Shown here in pieces: positions 8,804-17,061 of a stretch of DNA of 17,354 nt (the stretch's first letter is position 1; each line of letters opens with the position of its first letter). The notes under the pieces were generated by a model, which saw only the letters and a list, made by a program, of their open reading frames with translations, did no database searches and was not told the DNA's origin. The position numbers were made by a program, and so were the translations under genes. Where the stretch lies: NCBI RefSeq assembly GCF_000499385.1, contig NW_013654607.1:1-17354 (forward strand), in the 5' to 3' direction. This DNA comes from Eimeria necatrix (Eukaryota; Apicomplexa; Conoidasida; Eucoccidiorida; Eimeriidae).

Positions 8804-9711
8804 TGCAATCTGGCGTTATCGATTCACCCTAAACGCCCCTTACCAAACCATCGCAACGCGCCAACCGCAAGGTATAGTCGGGCGAAAGATACTGAACGGT
8901 TTGGATAGATGGTAGAAGAAAATCAAGGGCAACAGGAAGAGCGTTCGAAGCCTGATGGCTGTCCAGTTAACGCATTCTCCAGTAGCATCACCGTGCTTGC
9001 CAGCAATGATGGCCGGACAACATCTGGTAGAAGATCTCGGGTCTGTCCATGCGTTAGTCATCAGTTTACTTAATTTTTGCTCGTTGAAAATAAGTTGATT
9101 TGGTTGCATGCAGCATATGGCTGCCTTGCTAAGTAGCTGGTCCAGTAGAAATAGTAGGTGATAATCATGCAGGTGCTCCCGAGGTGATTGTGTGGGTAGT
9201 ATGCGGAGAAATAACTCTATGTGATCTTTGAAAATAGCGAGCACTTGCACAGGCAGCTTTTGGGAATATCTGGATCGTAATCACTCATCAATTTGCGTAT
9301 AGCTGGGATTGCCCGTTAGGCATAGTGACTCTTCGTCGTCTGTATTTCTTGAACCACACCTTCTGTGGAGGCGTGCATGGATCTTGACAGTCTGCATTGC
9401 TACTGAAGAAGCGCTAATCTTCCTTATTTGACTGCTTTCATATGCACTGGCCATTCTGTGGAAGCCTGCTTCCTGCTCTCCCATCACCTTCGTTTCGCAG
9501 GAGTGTGACCAGCTGGTTTCTGGTTTGCGCGTAAAGGGAGGTCCTACGGTCCACTAGGGTTATGTTTTCTTCTATGAGAGACCCTTGACGGGCATAGAAC
9601 TGCACTCCCGCAGCCGGAGCAGCCCACATATTTTAATGAGCCAAGCCTAGACTTTCTGCAGAGGGCATTAGGTCTAATCTGCGGTTAGAAGCAAGTTTTT
9701 TCGTTTAGTGC
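8804..9711. other. No supportable gene
   Basis: Minus-strand frames at 8840-9250 (137 codons, opening without a clear ATG), 9281-9487 and 9438-9629 overlap in different registers and do not join into a recognisable product. A short + segment near 9500-9530 is bracketed by acceptor-like (TTTCGCAG) and donor-like (GTAAAG) words and could be a 30-base exon, but nothing confirms it. Confidence 0.4.
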
Positions 9712-10063
9712 TTGTCAAATTGAGCTTTACACCTACAAAAATGAATTGCGCAGCCTTTCGAAACTGTCTCTCTCCAATGTTATAATTCCACGCACTACAC
9801 AGGGGGCTCTCACACGTAGCCCGCTCCAAAACCCAATTTTTGACAAGTGCCCTTCCCTTCCCAACATTTCTAATAAGGGCTACGTAGGGAGCGTGGATAC
9901 ATCAAAAGCATTTAAAAAGGCATTCAAAGCTCGATATTTGGCCAGCATTTTCCACTTGGAGCAACTGCCAAGCCTCATTGTGAGGAGACATTTAGTAAAA
10001 CACGGGGGAGCGGCCCGCCCATTGTTGTTTTCTGATACCTCACTTGCCTGTGAAAATTTATGA
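9712..10063 (+). CDS. Exon-like open frame, 116 codons, unidentified
   Basis: The frame is open from just after a TAG at 9682-9684 to a TGA at 10061-10063. A strong acceptor-like tract (TTTTTTCGTTTAG) ends at 9711, so I give the exon from 9712 with a one-base partial codon. No ATG starts the frame. The product has a helical, charged start (ELYTYKNELRSLSKL), a basic middle (VDTSKAFKKAFKARYL) and a Leu/Arg-rich end. It is hydrophilic and without a membrane span. No upstream exon could be joined with confidence. Frames of this length occur about three times per window by chance, so support rests on the acceptor and the composition. Confidence 0.22.
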
Positions 10064-10729
10064 TTTAACAATATATGAAACATACTGAACTTTTTTGGAA
10101 GCGTGCCAGGCCACATAAGATGTGGTGGTAGTGGAGGCGTTTTGGCAGCAGTCCTTCACGACTCGTTTCGGGCAAGGCAGCTCCGTGTTCAAGTAATAGG
10201 TTGCGTGACAGCTTTGTTGAGCTCTGCGCTTTTGCTGTATTCAACCAAGTGTCAAGCGTGGCATATTCAAGCACACAACGGAAGGCTACAACAACTTCTA
10301 CTTCTGGTTGTATTCTTTGAACTCGACACACATAGGAGCCACCAAGCTCGGCGGTTGCACAATCTACTTATTGTCCAACAATGTTGCAAATAGAAGCTTA
10401 TGGAGCAAGTTTTCATAAGGTATAAGGCACCTCCGGTATTCTGTTTGGGTACAGCCGGGATCAGGTTTAGCCTCTGCAATGGCCCAAGTAGGTGATCCGC
10501 ACATTCCTGCGGTGCTGGCTTCTTCCTTCACCTGGAGCTTTCCCTATGCAATTGCAAGATGCATGAATAGCTTAGGAATTCGGCGACAAATTTTCTCCTC
10601 ATTTTCTGTCTGCATATGCAGCACCTGTTAAATTAGGAAGCAATGTGCCTGCTCTCCAGTGGTTATCAATCGGCCCACTTTTGGCCGGCCATCGTTTTTT
10701 CCCTTTTCGCTAGTGCTCATTACTTGTAG
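10064..10729. other. No supportable gene
   Basis: A + frame at 10103-10393 opens with GTG and contains a hydrophobic stretch (VIGCVTALLSSALLLY), but has no other support. The remaining frames are short. No repeat or RNA gene was seen. Confidence 0.4.
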
Positions 10730-11122
10730 ATGCCAGCATCGATACCCAACGTTTATCAGATTATTAGAAAGAAAATTCCATGTTGTGCCTTCTTGGGTCA
10801 GCGAAATCAGCTCCCATGGATGATAGCAGGGGATTTGGCGCACAAGGCAGCCATCGGCAAAGTAATCAGCTCCGCACCACGTCGTTTGCTCTCTTGCTTC
10901 ACTATCAAATCAGAGATCCTGCCACTTGCTACGAAAACAAACGCATCCTTTAGGATGCTGTCGCTTCGTGGGCGGTGGTCAAGCAGCAAGGTCAAAAAAG
11001 AAAAGTTCGCTGCTGCGCGGAACGACAATGAGCTAGTCGCACCAACAAGCGCACGGCCCCATTGTTCAGGTTTTCTCCAAATTGGTGAAATGGATCTCTG
11101 CACCAGAGCAATAATCCCGTAG
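10730..11122 (+). CDS. Uncharacterised 130-codon ORF, unidentified
   Basis: The ORF opens with ATG at 10730 directly after an acceptor-like CATTACTTGTAG, and ends at TAG 11120-11122. The product is basic, with Lys-rich SSSKVKKEKFAAARNDNE in the second half and no signal peptide or membrane span. One or two frames of this length are expected by chance. A 98-codon minus-strand frame (10807-11103) opposes it but begins with GTG. It could be an internal or terminal exon. No partner exon or family match is evident. Confidence 0.2.
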   Translation: MPASIPNVYQIIRKKIPCCAFLGQRNQLPWMIAGDLAHKAAIGKVISSAPRRLLSCFTIKSEILPLATKTNASFRMLSLRGRWSSSKVKKEKFAAARNDNELVAPTSARPHCSGFLQIGEMDLCTRAIIP

Positions 11123-11387
11123 TGCTACTATTGTCTTTCTTCAGGCGTTGGAGATGGCACGAATATGTTTTATCTCACTGGACCTAGTCCAGCATTCCCT
11201 GTAGGCGTATTAACCTTGGCGTCCCGTTGAAATGCCTGTGCATGGGTAGCATTACTGCCACTGAAGCAGGAGATATGTGCGGCATTTTAGTAATGTCTTT
11301 CATGCCATTGACGTTTCTTCATTACCTCTACCTTCGATTACTTCAATACGATGGATGTGGAGCTTCTTGTGGGTGTCGTTATTCTTT

Positions 11388-11535
11388 TTCTAAAGGAGAA
11401 AATAAACCTTTATTAAAAATTATGTTCTTTTTTGCTTTTTTTGGCACTATTTGATAAAATTGAAAAAACGCATTTGTTTTCCACTCCTTTCTCCATATTT
11501 TATGCAAAAATATAGTTAAATTCATAATATCGAAC
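11388..11535. other. AT-rich island with bidirectional poly(A)-type signal
   Basis: This stretch of about 150 bases is roughly three-quarters A+T, clearly above the surrounding 53%. At 11401-11414 the palindrome AATAAACCTTTATT puts a canonical AATAAA on each strand, two bases apart. T-rich blocks follow at 11425-11440. The arrangement suits a shared 3' end for transcripts arriving from either side, or the tail of an old retroelement. No gene body leads clearly into it; the nearest + ORF (10730-11122) ends about 280 bases upstream. Confidence 0.35.
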
Positions 11536-11569
11536 ATAATCTTACTAGAGGAGCGGCTTGTCTTGGCTG

Positions 11570-11608
11570 CAGTTCATAGCTACCCTCCGTGAGTGTAGCT
11601 ATGAGCTG
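11570..11608. repeat. Inverted repeat: 14-bp stem, 11-base loop
   Basis: CAGTTCATAGCTAC (11570-11583) pairs with GTAGCTATGAGCTG (11595-11608). Thirteen of 14 positions are Watson-Crick and the other is G-T; the loop is CCTCCGTGAGT. It is the strongest hairpin I found in the window; other hairpins have stems of 6-7 bp. It lies about 35 bases beyond the AT-rich island. It could be a structured RNA element, a remnant of mobile-element terminal repeats, or chance. Confidence 0.7.
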
Positions 11609-11987
11609 ACCGTTGCAAGGTGCATCTGCCGCTTCAACGTGTCATCTGAGGGTATTTGTAGCGCCCCTGTATGAGCTCTTATAAGTCTATTGTATTGGCA
11701 GAAGAATCTGAGTAAGTGTTAGTTTCAGTGAGCGAATGCTTGCTCGTTCCTACACATAAAAGCCTTCTACCAATTAACCAAGGCGCAACAGTAAAGGCAG
11801 AAGCAAGACACTCATACGGTAAGTGTGCAATCATGTCATATTTTTATGAAAAGCCGGAACTTTGTTAAACAGACAAAAACAGAAGTCTGCAGTACTGGCA
11901 TAGCCTAACCACCATGCATGCACAGAACTGCATACTGCGACTAGCATGACTCGCGTTCGCCGGTTAGATGTATGCACTCTCAAAGGG
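11609..11987. other. No supportable gene
   Basis: No open frame of note on either strand, and no repeat or recognisable control element. A GCATGC word lies near 11916. Confidence 0.45.
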
Positions 11988-12470
11988 TCAAACACAATGA
12001 CCAGTCTTCATACAAAAAACGTTTTTTCGCTTCAGGTCCGTGGCAACTCCGCTTAAGTCCAGCGTAAGGTATGCCCCTCCGAGAGGAATGGTATGAAGGT
12101 GCAATTTGGAAGACCTCTGAATGACACTACTTGGCAGAGAGAGAACGAGCGCAAACATGAATAGTCGCAGGGCAGTTAAGGTTGCTTCGTATCTTTTTGG
12201 CAGAAAGATCTTTATATTGCTGCTAACTGGAGGGGCAGTTGTCGAAGCTTTCAATAGAGATGATGCCATAAAACCGGCAAGGATCATATGACGTTCGAGC
12301 GTCACCCTATTACCACTATTGCTACCCCCAACAAAGCAAAAAACTAGCAAATTATTTTTTATTCGGTGCAAAGGTTGTGCACAAATACCATCAGTATTCA
12401 TAGCGACTACTGACGCAGAGATGACCGGAATTTCATGTAGCCAGAAAACTATGCTGTGCCTTCTTGACAT
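11988..12470 (-). CDS. Uncharacterised 160-codon ORF, possible membrane protein
   Basis: The ORF opens with ATG at 12470 (context GACTGATGTC) and ends at 11988. About 0.3 frames this long are expected by chance. Residues near the start are basic (MSRRH). The middle includes a Gly/Ser-rich NLLVFCFVGGSNSGN, and a hydrophobic segment (LRLFMFALVLSLP) near residue 105 could span a membrane. No family motif is recognised. On the opposite strand a + frame (ATG 12421, ending 12646-12648) encodes a helical, Cys-containing 75-residue peptide that competes with it. Neither is well supported. Confidence 0.18.
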   Translation of the reverse strand: MSRRHSIVFWLHEIPVISASVVAMNTDGICAQPLHRIKNNLLVFCFVGGSNSGNRVTLERHMILAGFMASSLLKASTTAPPVSSNIKIFLPKRYEATLTALRLFMFALVLSLPSSVIQRSSKLHLHTIPLGGAYLTLDLSGVATDLKRKNVFCMKTGHCV

Positions 12471-12648
12471 CAGTCAGAAGTGCAACGACGCCTGCAATAA
12501 AGCAATAACACTAATCAACCAGCGCGCCTGTTGCAGTGCTATGAGCGTGCAACAGCCTGATGTTAGAGCCGAACACAAGAAGACATACATGCTAGAGCTG
12601 AAGCAAGGCAGTGAAACTATGCATTTGGTGATGGCTGCGATCTGGTAA

Positions 12649-13416
12649 TGAGAGGAAATACTTAACACTTGCATGCAGCGTGCAGCATGTTTCATTTGGA
12701 AAATTTATTGCTGCTAGTATTCTGTTTGTCAACGGGATCTGGAAGATTCTCGTAATCTTACTGAGAAGTGGGCGAGCTGCAGAGAATTCAAATTACCCTG
12801 CTTGGAAAACGCTCTCATTGGTCAATCTGGGGACGTACAGACTGTGTATGAGGCTCTCATTCTGAGCCGCTTATATATTAACACTTTGCCCAAAATATTC
12901 TGGAGGGTTAGTACTGAACTCTACTTCTCAGCTATGTTACCTGTAGTAATATAAGCTCGCTCCACTTGGAATGCTACTCCGGGAAGGTAAAACTTCTTGG
13001 CAACACACCGTCTTGAGCAAAAGTATGAGAGTACGAAAAGAAGACATGTGTCTTAGCTGTTGTCTAAAGGCAACGAAGACTGCTTCGTAAATAGAAATTT
13101 TGCAAGGGCAAGAACCCCGTTACTCACTCAGCCACTTCACTAAAGGACAAAAAATATCATCTCCACCTCTCTGTGTTTCGCCAGAAGTCATAGGAAAAGC
13201 ATCGCAAATCTTAGCATGAAGCCCACAGCAAAGGTTTCTACTGTGCTCATGCAAAGAAGCTGTGGGGGGCTATTACGATCTCAAGAAAGCCCAGCATTGC
13301 CAGCTTCAGCATGTCTGCCGAATAGGACCCCTGTCAAAGTGCGTTTGATTGGCTTTGTGTGCCACTTTGCAGACACACGGTCTTCTTTTCACGGTGCTGA
13401 GCTGCTTCATGGCGAT
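12649..13416. other. No supportable gene
   Basis: Only short frames, including 13216-13470 (+, ATG start), which runs into the tandem repeat at 13417 and looks fortuitous. A GCATGC word lies near 12673. Confidence 0.45.
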
Positions 13417-13508
13417 GTTAGCACTAACTACACTGTGAAGTATGGGGGTTCTACGTTCAGCACTAACTAAAGCGTGCAGTATGGGGCCTGTACTTTCTGA
13501 ACTGACTA
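13417..13508. repeat. Decayed tandem repeat, unit about 38 bp
   Basis: Unit 1 (13417-13454) and unit 2 (13455-13493) share AGCACTAACTA, GTG and AGTATGGGG in order, with about eight differences over 38-39 bases (roughly 80% identity). A third, truncated and more decayed start (TTTCTGAACTGACTA, 13494-13508) matches about 11 of 15 positions. Confidence 0.7.
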
Positions 13509-13684
13509 TCTGACAGAATACTTTGATGCTAAGTGATTCGCAGATGTGCTAGCAATCTTACAAGAACCAACCAAGTCAAAGCAAAACAAATGCCACGGGG
13601 CTTGGTAAGAGCAGACTGTTGATATCTGCAGGGTGCAGTCCATCGACGCCGACAGTGCCTAGTTTCAGTTGCTTTAGCCATTCT

Positions 13685-14242
13685 TCAATTTCCCGGCTGA
13701 CGAGTGATAATGAAGGAGTCAAGCTGGGAATCGAAAGTCGCAGTAAAATGCACCCAGCGAAAATCTGCCGTACTCTTCAACTGGGTATTTTTGCTGGACA
13801 CCTTCTCGCGAAATGGCCAACTCAAAACAGCGTGAGCTACAATTCCAGAAATAATGCTGCTCAGAAAGCCAAATGCATGCCTGCTCTCAGGTGAAACTAC
13901 GGTGCGTGCCGTGGCAAAGCACTTACGATGCTTTGCAGACACTCAGCCGGTCCTCAGAATAAGAGAAGTGAACTCGCCCAACATCTGAAATGCGTGCTGC
14001 AGAACGAGTCCTCATGCATTCAGCAGACAACAGCAAACAAACATTGTTGCATATCAACTACTGCTTTTAGGGGAAATCTGACAAGAACAGGAAACACAGT
14101 AATGCTAATTCCGCGCCACCGGGCAAATGCTTGTCCAGCGTCGAAACTCTTATTCTCCAATCTGAGCGCACAACACCAATAGTAATTAGACAGCAGACAA
14201 AATTCACACACTATGCAAGACCATCGTACGGTTGCTTTCCAT
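13685..14242 (-). CDS. Candidate four-exon gene, 94 residues, unidentified
   Basis: The best-supported part is two exons. Exon 13984-13927 lies between an acceptor (CGCATTTCAG) and a consensus GTAAGT donor. A 70-base intron separates it from the terminal exon 13856-13685, preceded by TTGGCTTTCTGAGCAG. The phases agree (TC plus C), giving VGRVHFSYSEDRLSVCKA followed by SIISGIVAHAVLSWPFREK and ending RQPGN at a TGA (13685-13687). Upstream, exon 14161-14120 (acceptor GTGCGCTCAG, weak donor GTGGCG) joins in phase. A start exon at 14242-14230 (MESN, donor GTACGA) would complete it. The first two exons are much less certain. The product is hydrophilic with one mildly hydrophobic stretch and no known motif. 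Splice-like words are common, so a phase-consistent model can arise by luck. Confidence 0.25.
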
Positions 14243-14873
14243 GTCAGCAAACGTTCCCGTAGTGTAGTGATTCATTAGAAGACCGTGGTGGGAAAAGAAA
14301 TCGTCATCGAGAGCAGGCCCCTGTTTCTGGCAGGGGTACTTAAGAAGATGCTAGCCTAGCTCTTGAAACACTCAGGCTATCCCTGCTCATGTATATTTCC
14401 TAAGAAGCATGTTAGCCTCTGCCGTTACACAGTACGCTTGTTATACGCTGTTCTTGCTTGTGTAAAAAGCACCATTGGCTCCACACACAAATAACTCTAT
14501 TTTTCAAATGATTAAGGAGCTGGCGCTTGGCAGATACGCTTATCATGCTTGAATGAGCTTGGTTTCTTGGACATCAGCCGTGGCTTTACGGAAATAGCAT
14601 TCGCGGACCACAGTTGCAGTGTGAAAAAGCAACAGTAGTTTCCATGTCACAAATACTGAAGTGCCGTTCAAGCTAAGCAAGATGCGCATGGTATATTACT
14701 AATGGCGTGAGCTATCGAAAATAATGCAACAAAAGCACGACACTCACATGCTGATGCAAAGCTCTGGGAATGAAATAACAAGTAGCCCTTGCCATCGACT
14801 GCCAGTAGCCTATGCCATCCTGCTATCGCATTAATGGTAAATAGCGAAACTGAAAGTCATGTGTTCTGTACAG
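14243..14873. other. No supportable gene
   Basis: No frame of note on either strand. A small hairpin (CCCCTG/CAGGGG, 14318-14336) has only a 6-bp stem. Two short similar words (TAAGAAGATGCTAGCCT at about 14341 and TAAGAAGCATGTTAGCCT at about 14401) are 60 bases apart. No promoter or RNA gene was recognised. Confidence 0.45.
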
Positions 14874-15285
14874 CAAAACGAAAAGGGCTAAGCAGTCGTC
14901 TGAATATTTTGCTGGACCCAAGACAAGTGACATGATTTACCAGCATCATATCTTATATCCCGATCCTCTGGAAGGCTTTATTTCGTTGCACTGTACAACA
15001 AACCAGATGCTGAACTTCATTTTTCGTACTCAAGCATGCACAACATACTGTAGCAATAACAGAACGAAATGCCTCAGAGAAAAAGTAACTACGGGCACCC
15101 GAAAAGGCGATGACAAGCAGTGGCGGAGGCACGAAAAAATCCGTCGTCTCTCAGGAGGCATTCCTCTCAGGACTGCTGGAGCACGCAAATTGACAAAGGT
15201 ACTACTTGCTAGACTCACAGTGTGCAAAGTAATTCTTGGAAACAATGTAATAATATCTGAGCGCTTAGGGTCGAAAACCCTGTAG
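14874..15285 (+). CDS. Exon-like open frame, basic protein, unidentified
   Basis: The frame is open from an acceptor-like TGTGTTCTGTACAG (ending about 14873) to a TAG at 15283-15285, about 137 codons. The first ATG is at 14932 (context AGTGACATGA), which would give 117 residues. The second half is strongly basic and hydrophilic (GTRKGDDKQWRRHEKIRR), then Leu/Val-rich (KVLLARLTVCKVILGNN). There is no membrane span or family motif. A 92-codon antisense frame (15030-15308) begins without ATG and is likely a shadow. Length is only weakly unusual, so support rests on composition and the acceptor. Confidence 0.22.
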
Positions 15286-15323
15286 GGGGAAGGATGCCTG
15301 CATAGCAATGCAAGTCATGCAAT

Positions 15324-15647
15324 ATGCTTTTAATTATATCCGGAGGAAAGAAGTGGCCTGACCACACTACGACTTCAATACAGGAGCGCGCGTGTGCCAT
15401 AACGCACAAAACATACGTTCACCATTCGCCTGACTGCAATCACCAGTTAAAAGCAATAGCTGAAGAATATGTGGCAACTTGGAAAATGTTTAGTGCGCTT
15501 CAAACACACGAGAGCGCGCGCGCATCGTCCACAATAGTCTCACTACACTGCATTATACGTCTAAAAGCTAGAAATAGTGCTAACGCCAATCATCTCCAAT
15601 GTGAAATTCTACTAACGCTTACTGTTGTACCAGGAACAGTACATTAG
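15324..15647 (+). CDS. 107-codon ORF overlapping duplication copy 1
   Basis: The ORF opens with ATG at 15324 (context CAATATGC) and stops at TAG 15645-15647. From about 15455 it runs into the first copy of the diverged duplication. In the second copy (16086 onward) the corresponding frame is broken within a few codons (TAG, then TGA). The product is hydrophilic, with a helical stretch (LKAIAEEYVATWKMFSALQ). It has no signal peptide or recognised motif. If real, copy 2 is its decayed duplicate; if not, the open frame is a coincidence of copy 1. Confidence 0.18.
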   Translation: MLLIISGGKKWPDHTTTSIQERACAITHKTYVHHSPDCNHQLKAIAEEYVATWKMFSALQTHESARASSTIVSLHCIIRLKARNSANANHLQCEILLTLTVVPGTVH

Positions 15648-15792
15648 AACGGCAATTCCTCACGCTCAAGCACTATTCCAACTTCCTGGAGAAACGCCAT
15701 GAAATCGAACTCCTTTGCTGTTGCTTGAACACTACAGTAGCTACTCAATAAAAAGTACTTGAGACACATATCATATCTCAATACCGAAGCTC
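15455..15792. repeat. Diverged direct duplication, copy 1
   Basis: This segment aligns with 16086-16501. Matching landmarks in the same order are CAATAGCTG, CAAACACA, ACAATAGTCTCACT, CTAAAAGC, CTAACGCC, ATCATCTCCAAT, GAAATTC-ACTAACG, GTACATTAGAA, TTC-AACTTCCT, AGTAGCTA-TCAAT, AGACACATA-CATAT and a final GCTC. Identity is moderate, perhaps 70-75% outside gaps by eye. Confidence 0.8.
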
Positions 15793-16085
15793 ATATCTGT
15801 TTTTTGCGTGCCGTAGAGTCACGGGGCAAGCGCACTGGGTGATGCCATTATTGTGGAAACAGCAGAGGAGGGTTAAAGTGCAAGAAGCAAGCCATCATCA
15901 GGGTGATTGCGTAAAAGCGATGCTTTCGTAATGTAGATCGTGTGTCCTGGATATTTCCGCGTTCTATTTCGCGATGCGACGGGTGCCTCAAATGTTTCAT
16001 ATTGAATTCATTAGTCGCATCCTAATTAAGTTGAACGATGCATCTCTGCTGTGACACGCAATACCTGCGAGCACGAGCTTGAACA
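15793..16085. other. Spacer between the duplication copies, nothing recognised
   Basis: No open frame or repeat of note in the 293 bases between the two copies. Confidence 0.5.
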
Positions 16086-16501
16086 CAATAGCTGCATAGA
16101 TGGCAGAATGAGAAATATTTTCTGCGTTTTTACAAACACAAATGCACACGCCTCATGTACAATAGTCTCACTGCAATGCTCGCCTAAAAGCACTTAGTAG
16201 TCCTAACGCCCAGCTCCCGGTATGCCACACCTGTCGTTCGTGGCGTTTCATACATATCATCTCCAATACGAAATTCCACTAACGATAGCTGTGGTGTACC
16301 GAGAGATGTACATTAGAAACTTAATGGCACATCCCCAAGCATTATTTCAACTTCCTAGACATACGCCTTGATGCCGAACTCTTCTGCTGCAGTTTCAAGC
16401 ATTCAGTAGCTATTCAATGCAAAACCCTAACAATAATTACAAAAAATAAATAGAGTAAACACATATATCCCAGACACATACCATATGATCCGAGAGAGCT
16501 C
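16086..16501. repeat. Diverged direct duplication, copy 2
   Basis: This is the second copy of 15455-15792, longer because of two insertions relative to copy 1. One is about 45 bases (about 16212-16256), and the other is about 45-50 bases of AT-rich sequence (about 16423-16470) containing AATAAATAG. Copy 2 has in-frame stops where copy 1 is open. Line-level GC falls to about a third at 16441-16500. Confidence 0.8.
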
Positions 16502-16658
16502 GCCTGTACAAAATCCTCCTAGTGATGGACTATTTCCACCTTAAGCTTGCGTTCGTTTTCCCAATAATGGCTCCACCCTGAGCGCTAGCCGCATGACCCA
16601 CTCCACGACATGTATACATACAGACGTGAGTTTGCAAACGTTGGCAGTAGCGGCACGT

Positions 16659-16745
16659 ATGCTCCTGCTACTCCCGTCATTTGCTGGACCCATCGGCATT
16701 TCCTCCATGGACGAACACCTGATGGATGACCGTGCAACCGCATGA
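16659..16745 (+). CDS. Short leader-like ORF (28 residues)
   Basis: ATG at 16659 opens MLLLLPSFAGPIGISS, which resembles a signal peptide, followed by an acidic MDEHLMDDR and a TGA at 16743-16745. It overlaps, in another frame, the start of the + frame-1 coding candidate at 16726. A GTGCAA donor-like word at 16731 and a CACAG acceptor-like site at about 16778 would join it in phase to that frame, but the implied intron of about 50 bases is very short. It may be a signal-peptide exon or chance. Confidence 0.15.
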   Translation: MLLLLPSFAGPIGISSMDEHLMDDRATA

Positions 16746-17061
16746 TGGCAATGCTGCTGAGACTAAAAAAGACACAGGGCAGCATTGGCGCGGCAGTCTG
16801 TGGGCTGGCATCGACAGCCTGCAGGCTCGCGTGTGCACCAGTAACATCGAGAGAACGTGTTTCTGCATCGCCAGCGTCCAACTGCGGGCTTGCAAGAGCG
16901 CCGTCGCGTATGTCGTGGCTAGCTTGCGCTGGTTGGCAGCGGCATTGAAAGAAAATGTCTGCACCAGACTGCAGCGAGACCGGGACCCGCAGAAGCTTTG
17001 CGAACACATGCAGCTGCGCTGCGCTCTACTTTCGCAGCTTCATGCCCGTTCAAGCAGCTAA
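16726..17061 (+). CDS. Coding-like frame, 111 codons, helical Cys/Leu-rich protein, unidentified
   Basis: The frame opens with ATG at 16726, two codons after an in-frame TGA, and ends at TAA 17059-17061. By hand count over the last 96 codons, G+C at codon positions 1, 2 and 3 is about 57, 51 and 71%, the usual order for coding sequence in a moderately GC-rich gene and the best coding signal in the window. The product is helix-prone, with Leu spaced through SAVAYVVASLRWLAAALKE and again through QKLCEHMQLRCALLSQLHA. It has several Cys residues and no clear signal peptide of its own. A 140-codon antisense frame (16585-17007) is in the same register and is probably a shadow. The frame continues open after the TAA to the window end, so an intron, recoding or a broken gene is possible. 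No family is recognised. Confidence 0.33.
   Translation: MTVQPHDGNAAETKKDTGQHWRGSLWAGIDSLQARVCTSNIERTCFCIASVQLRACKSAVAYVVASLRWLAAALKENVCTRLQRDRDPQKLCEHMQLRCALLSQLHARSSS

Noticed and set aside
8840..9250. 137-codon minus-strand ORF
   Set aside because: It has no clear ATG start, no motif, and neighbouring frames do not join to it. About one such frame is expected by chance.
9880..9960. VDTSKAF resembling the reverse-transcriptase DxSKAFD motif
   Set aside because: The essential following Asp is replaced by Lys, no YxDD or other RT blocks occur nearby on either strand, and the match is only a few residues.
16585..17007. 140-codon minus-strand ORF at the right edge
   Set aside because: It is in register with the + strand frame that has the better codon-position bias, and GC-rich coding sequence commonly leaves its antisense open. 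It opens next to no promoter-like signal.
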